From positions 1-20,095 of the IMG/VR virus record IMGVR_UViG_3300025141_001025: a stretch of DNA of 20,095 nucleotides. One strand, written 5' to 3'. Under the pieces are notes generated by a model. The model was not told the origin of the DNA and made no database searches. It saw only the letters and a program-made list of their open reading frames with translations. Below, one piece after another: positions 18,853 to 20,095 of the stretch. The stretch is from a virus. The position numbers were made by a program, and so were the translations under genes. Positions within the stretch are counted from its first letter, which is position 1; each line of letters opens with the position of its first letter.

Positions 18853-20095
18853 AAAATTTAGGTCTTAAGAACTATAAAGAAATAGTTGATAACGCTACAC
18901 AATTAGTAGTAGGTAAACCTTCTAAGCATAGACAAGTACAGAAGGCTAGAATTAAAGCTATTTTAAATGGTGGTGCTGATGGTATGAAAGCATTACTAGG
19001 TAATAAAATGGAAACTTCAGATGTCGACCTTTTACCAGCTCCTAACATGCTTCAATCTGGTATAGATAGATTAGCTCAAAAGATTTCAGGAATACCTCAA
19101 GTAAGAGTAGATATATTAAATCATAATAGTTCTGACAGAGCAAAGGTAAGAGCAGAGAAGCTAGAAAGAATTGTTACTTCTTATGATGAGAAACAAAATT
19201 TAAATTTACAATTAAGTCAGGCAGCTAGATGGTTACCTGGTTACGGATACTGTGCTTGGATTATAACAACAAGAACTGATAAAAATGGTTATATATATCC
19301 TACAGCAGAACTCCGTGACCCTTTTGATACATTCCCAGGAAACTTTGGGCCTAATCAAGAACCAAGAGAATTAGCTGTATTGAGAAGAGTACCTAGGTCT
19401 AAACTTGCTCAGCTATATCCTGAATTTGCAAAAGAGATTTTAAATCCCGATGAGAGTGAAGCTACAGAAGCAGCTTATGGTCCTGGTGGTGGAAAAGTTG
19501 GTACACAGTATGAAAGTGATAAAGATAATACCTGGGAAGATAATACAGGCCAGGGTGTACGAATAATTGAATATTATGATATGGGTGGTACTTATGTAAT
19601 ATTCCCAGAAAAGAAAATGATTCTGGATTTCATACCAAATTTTTTAAGCAGTCCTCCATTTGTATTTATGAAGAGAACATCTTTTGATGAACTCAAAGGT
19701 CAGTATGACCATGTTATAGGTTTGATGGCTATGATGGCAAAGATTAATATCATGTCAGCAATAGCTATGGAAGACTCTGTATTCACAGAAACTAACATAT
19801 CAGGAGAACTTGAATCAGGACAATATAGAAGAGGTAGATTTGCAATTAACTATCTTGCTCCTGGTACTCAAGTATCTAAACCACAGAACAATATACCTTA
19901 TCAATTATTTCAACAGATAGATAGATTAGAAAGACAACTCAGATTAGTTGGTGGATATCCAGTTACTGATGATGCTCAATCTCCTAACTCATTTGTTACT
20001 GGTGCAGGACTACAAGAACTTAATGGAACTATGTCATTAATGATTAATGAATATAGAGAAGTTATTAAACATGGTCTTGAAAGTATGGATGAAAA
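18843..20095 (+). CDS. Portal protein, partial (first 417 residues)
   Basis: The ATG at 18843 overlaps the terminase stop (CCATGGGGATAG), and the frame stays open to the right edge. The product has the shape of a tailed-phage portal, the dodecameric ring through which DNA enters the head. It has a helical N-terminus, APNMLQSGIDRLAQKISG and VDILNHNSSDRAKVRAEKLE, a central wing-like part (WLPGYGYCAWIITTRTDKNG, PTAELRDPFDTFPGN), then strands (RIIEYYDMGGTYVIFPEKK). The C-terminal part has the portal-typical stem/crown features YDHVIGLMAMMAKINIMSAI, LAPGTQVSKPQNN and GAGLQELNGTMSL. Its place right after terL is the classic portal position. I do not assign a portal subfamily. Confidence 0.78.
   Translation, partial: MGIENLGLKNYKEIVDNATQLVVGKPSKHRQVQKARIKAILNGGADGMKALLGNKMETSDVDLLPAPNMLQSGIDRLAQKISGIPQVRVDILNHNSSDRAKVRAEKLERIVTSYDEKQNLNLQLSQAARWLPGYGYCAWIITTRTDKNGYIYPTAELRDPFDTFPGNFGPNQEPRELAVLRRVPRSKLAQLYPEFAKEILNPDESEATEAAYGPGGGKVGTQYESDKDNTWEDNTGQGVRIIEYYDMGGTYVIFPEKKMILDFIPNFLSSPPFVFMKRTSFDELKGQYDHVIGLMAMMAKINIMSAIAMEDSVFTETNISGELESGQYRRGRFAINYLAPGTQVSKPQNNIPYQLFQQIDRLERQLRLVGGYPVTDDAQSPNSFVTGAGLQELNGTMSLMINEYREVIKHGLESMDE

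Overview
The window reads as part of a tailed double-stranded DNA bacteriophage genome (class Caudoviricetes), strongly AT-rich and densely packed. The large terminase subunit, a portal protein, a holin, a lysozyme-like protein, a Rad52-type annealing protein and a MoxR/VWA pair place it among viruses of free-living, low-GC and probably aquatic bacteria. The r1t-type holin, the Rpf/transglycosylase-like lysozyme and one apparently leaderless gene would fit a low-GC Gram-positive host such as an aquatic actinobacterium, but this host call is only a weak inference.

Layout. (1) Positions 1-5866, + strand: the tail end of the late region, with a partial membrane/coiled-coil protein, a Cys-rich micropeptide, a DUF5675-like protein, a very large (1190 aa) probable virion or injected protein, an r1t-type holin and three small basic proteins. 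It ends at a bidirectional terminator-like hairpin. (2) Positions 5917-16557, - strand: the leftward, presumably early, module. Read in its own direction from right to left it holds zinc-binding micropeptides, an SSB-like protein, a run of small acidic and zinc-ribbon proteins, a MoxR-like AAA+ ATPase with a HExxH/VWA protein, a calcineurin-like phosphoesterase, a Rad52-like annealing protein, an HTH protein, a lysozyme-like protein and hypotheticals. (3) Positions 16558-16944: a divergent control region with a near-consensus rightward promoter. (4) Positions 16945-20095, + strand: terminase (with a zinc/HTH N-terminal extension) overlapping the portal gene, the start of the late operon. The late genes at both ends suggest a circularly permuted or circular genome in which the late operon runs from terminase around to position 5866.

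The most unusual content is in the leader regions of the leftward genes. A 41-nt element occurs five times with invariant spacing: a hairpin of 6-7 bp whose stem sequence changes in a compensatory way, a fixed UAAC loop in the sense strand, 8 variable bases, then ATTCTCTNNNGTRAT. Four copies sit just upstream of the SD sequence of a gene, among them the Rad52-like and SSB-like genes, so the element looks like a phage-specific regulon signal. Two other leftward transcripts start with long structured leaders that share a 14-19 bp stem (sense 5' arm containing TAGCTTGTAGCACA). In both, that arm can also pair with an upstream AGCTATC arm, giving mutually exclusive folds. A further structured RNA (10299-10361), a nested hairpin (15945-15996) and an alternating-pairing G/C block (16154-16204) mean that almost every leftward transcription unit has its own RNA structure.

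No DNA polymerase, primase, helicase, integrase, tRNA gene or CRISPR array is visible. Recombination and repair functions (annealing protein, SSB-like protein, phosphoesterase) and the MoxR/VWA pair dominate the recognisable part of the leftward module.
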